Shown here: piece after piece, positions 62,373 to 64,000 of the stretch | How the letters are laid out: each line of letters begins with the position of its first letter | How positions within the stretch are numbered: the stretch's first letter is position 1 | Origin: Beijerinckiaceae bacterium | GTDB taxonomy: Bacteria > Pseudomonadota > Alphaproteobacteria > Rhizobiales > Beijerinckiaceae | Assembly (NCBI GenBank): GCA_947452455.1 | Contig: CANGBX010000002.1 | Coordinates: 62,001-126,000, forward strand | Direction: 5' to 3' | Length of the DNA stretch: 64,000 nt | Translations under genes and position numbers: made by a program | Notes under the pieces: generated by a model | Databases searched by the model: none | What the model was told of the DNA's origin: nothing | Seen by the model: the letters and a program-made list of their open reading frames with translations, nothing else

Positions 62373-63541
62373 CACTTGCGCGCGATCAATTAGCGCAAGA
62401 GCAGGGCTATATTGATGATCAGGGCAGGCGGGAATTTATCCGTTTCGGGATTGCAGCCTTTCTTGCCTCCCTTTTGAACGCGCATGTTGCGCTTCTCTCC
62501 ATTTTGTTTGCGCAGTCGGGCCATTCGCTCCATACGACTGGCTGGCTCTTGTCGCTTTTTGTAGTGCCGGTGATTGGTATCAATCTGCTGGCCGGGCCGA
62601 TTGCCGCGCGTATCGGCGTTTTGGCGACGGCGCGTCTGTCTTTTCTCTTCTGCATTCTGGGCTTTTGTTCGCTGGCTTTCACCGCGCAGGATTTTTGGGG
62701 TGCGCTGGCCTCGCGTCTCTTTCATGGCGTGGGCTTTGGTCTCTTTTTGCCCTCTGTCATGACCTATGGGCAGAGCCGTCTCAATCAGCGACGTTTTGTT
62801 GGTCTGGTGATTGTTTTCTCTTCGCTCATTCCCTTTGCTTATGCGGTGGGTCCGGCTTTGGGTGAATTCACGCTGGCGCATCTGGGCAGCGACTTGTTTT
62901 TTCTGATCGCGCTTTTGCCCGGTGTGGTCGGACTTGTTTTGACACTTGGCTTGCGCCCGTTGGGTAAGCCGGAGCGGCGCGGATTGGCATTGTCGGGCGC
63001 GCTGAAGCCGCGTTTTGTTTTGCCGCTGACAGCACTTTTTGTCGGAGGCACTTTGCATGCCTATAGTTTGGCTTATCTGCCGCCCGATTTTGTGTCGCGC
63101 GGATTGGCGCTTGCGCTGTTCTTCGTGCCATCGACTGTGGCCACAGGCTTGAGCCGCATCTCGGGAAATATGTTCCAGCGTTTTCAGCCGCGCTTTTTGG
63201 TCTCGGTTGGTGTGGCCATGATGGGCCTTGGCCTCGCAGCCATCGCTGTCACTTCGCAGATCTGGCTTGTCGTGCTGGGCTCTATTCTTTTCGGCCTTGG
63301 CTCCAGCGTGCTTTATCCGGTGGTCTCAGCCTGGCTTGCGCAAGGCATCGAGCCTGAAAAGCGCGCAGGCCCGCAGGCGGTGGGCTCTGCGGCTTTTTAT
63401 CTGGGCCTGCATGGCATGCCTTTGCCGCTCGCTTTTTTGGTCGAGCCCGTTGGCTATGCGCTGACGAGTTATCTTCTGGCTGTAGCCGCGCTGATGGTTG
63501 CTGGCGCGCTTTTGGTGCGCGGCCAGCTTGTCCGCCTTTAG
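62369..63541 (+). CDS. MFS transporter
   Basis: From the GTG at 62369 the protein has 390 residues and about 12 hydrophobic segments. The family Gly-rich motif is weak, but SLFVVPVIGINLLAGPIAARIGVLATAR fits the helix 2-3 loop. GTG overlaps the holC TGA in GTGA. A longer start at 62291 would lie in holC. The substrate is unknown; related proteins are often drug or sugar exporters. It overlaps the converging ubiX gene by four bases. Confidence 0.82.
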   Translation: MTLARDQLAQEQGYIDDQGRREFIRFGIAAFLASLLNAHVALLSILFAQSGHSLHTTGWLLSLFVVPVIGINLLAGPIAARIGVLATARLSFLFCILGFCSLAFTAQDFWGALASRLFHGVGFGLFLPSVMTYGQSRLNQRRFVGLVIVFSSLIPFAYAVGPALGEFTLAHLGSDLFFLIALLPGVVGLVLTLGLRPLGKPERRGLALSGALKPRFVLPLTALFVGGTLHAYSLAYLPPDFVSRGLALALFFVPSTVATGLSRISGNMFQRFQPRFLVSVGVAMMGLGLAAIAVTSQIWLVVLGSILFGLGSSVLYPVVSAWLAQGIEPEKRAGPQAVGSAAFYLGLHGMPLPLAFLVEPVGYALTSYLLAVAALMVAGALLVRGQLVRL

Positions 63542-64000
63542 GCTTGCGGCTCGTCGTCTTCTTTCCAGCGCTTCACAATGCGCGCGTCGAGATCGAAGAG
63601 ATCGAGCAAGCGGCCGACCGTATGGTCGATAATATCATCGAGCGTTTTGGGACGATTGTAGAAGGCAGGCATGATCGGCGCGATCACTGCCCCCATTTCC
63701 GACAATTGCGTCATGGTGCGCAAATGCCCCGTGTGCAATGGCGTTTCACGTATAGCCAGCACTAGGCGGCGGCGATCCTTCAACACGACATCGGCGGCAC
63801 GCGTCATCAGCGAGGCGGTGACACCAGTTGAAATCTCGCTCATCGTACGCACAGAGCATGGCACGATCACCATGCCGAGTGTTTTGTAAGACCCCGACGA
63901 GATATTGGCGCCGATGTCCGACATGGGATGATATTCATGCGCCATGTCGCGCAAATCTTTGACCTTGAAATCTGTCTCATAGGCCAGCGTCATTTCGGCC
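63538..64000 (-). CDS. ubiX: Flavin prenyltransferase UbiX, partial at N-terminus
   Basis: The visible 154 residues run off the right edge. They contain KTLGMVIVPCSVRTMSEISTGV, RRRLVLAIRETPLHTGHLRTM and APIMPAFYNRPKTLDDIIDHTVGRLLD, the conserved C-terminal UbiX/Pad1 pattern. UbiX prenylates FMN to make the cofactor of UbiD decarboxylases, used in ubiquinone synthesis and aromatic acid metabolism. It ends with TAA at 63538-63540, overlapping the MFS stop on the other strand. The N-terminal part with the FMN site lies beyond the window. Confidence 0.93.
   Translation of the reverse strand, partial: AEMTLAYETDFKVKDLRDMAHEYHPMSDIGANISSGSYKTLGMVIVPCSVRTMSEISTGVTASLMTRAADVVLKDRRRLVLAIRETPLHTGHLRTMTQLSEMGAVIAPIMPAFYNRPKTLDDIIDHTVGRLLDLFDLDARIVKRWKEDDEPQA

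Overview
The window looks like chromosomal DNA of an alphaproteobacterium, most likely of the order Hyphomicrobiales (Rhizobiales). This rests on gene content and order (lptF-lptG-lptD-surA-pdxA-ksgA on one strand, rpsF-rpsR-DUF2232-rplI-dnaB-alr-radA on one strand, fabD-fabG-acpP-fabF-mltG-yicC-gmk on the other), on short REP-like palindromes with the CGTCATTGCGAG signature, and on the moderately high GC. I cannot name the genus. I saw no transposase, integrase, phage gene, CRISPR array or rRNA.

Positions 1 to 14,000 are an accessory catabolic region. On the minus strand lie a D-2-hydroxyacid dehydrogenase, a GMC flavoprotein oxidoreductase and a GST-family protein cut by the window edge. 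Divergent from them is a TfdA/TauD-type dioxygenase translationally coupled to a phenol-hydroxylase-type FAD monooxygenase, then a TctC-like binding protein and a type I extradiol dioxygenase. Next come a Rieske ferredoxin (minus) and a Rieske oxygenase alpha/beta pair (plus), then three further solute-binding or decarboxylase-like proteins. The set is what is needed to cleave or oxygenate an aromatic substrate, hydroxylate it to a catechol and open the ring. No regulator, permease or electron-transfer reductase is inside the window.

Positions 14,000 to 33,600 are mixed housekeeping. They hold an acyl-CoA desaturase, a TerC/YjbE-type protein, a split chromate transporter, tRNA-Gln(CTG), ppx, rlmE, a ClpP-like periplasmic protein, guaB, a MAPEG protein, rsmB and guaA. 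They continue with a fused tRNA U34 hydroxylase/pseudouridine synthase, a second TerC protein, a zinc-ribbon and a DUF465 protein, a VOC protein, a TSUP permease, a YfgM-like protein and der. A roughly 50-nt element with conserved loop sequence and compensatory stem changes occurs twice, upstream of the minus-strand terC (16145-16194) and DUF465 (29740-29786) genes. It is the best candidate here for an undescribed structured RNA.

Positions 33,700 to 44,500 are a minus-strand block: YkgJ-type protein, rpsF, rpsR, DUF2232, rplI, dnaB, alr, radA, cvpA, purF and an SDR. Positions 44,700 to 51,700 are the plus-strand fatty-acid synthesis and cell-envelope block ending in gmk. Positions 51,860 to 59,490 are the LPS export/outer-membrane biogenesis operon on the minus strand. 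The end holds pepA (with a tandem repeat over its start), a secreted unknown protein, holC, an MFS transporter and a ubiX partial.

About a dozen REP-like palindromes and two larger palindromic elements sit between genes. Several transcription terminators and sigma-70-like promoters are readable.
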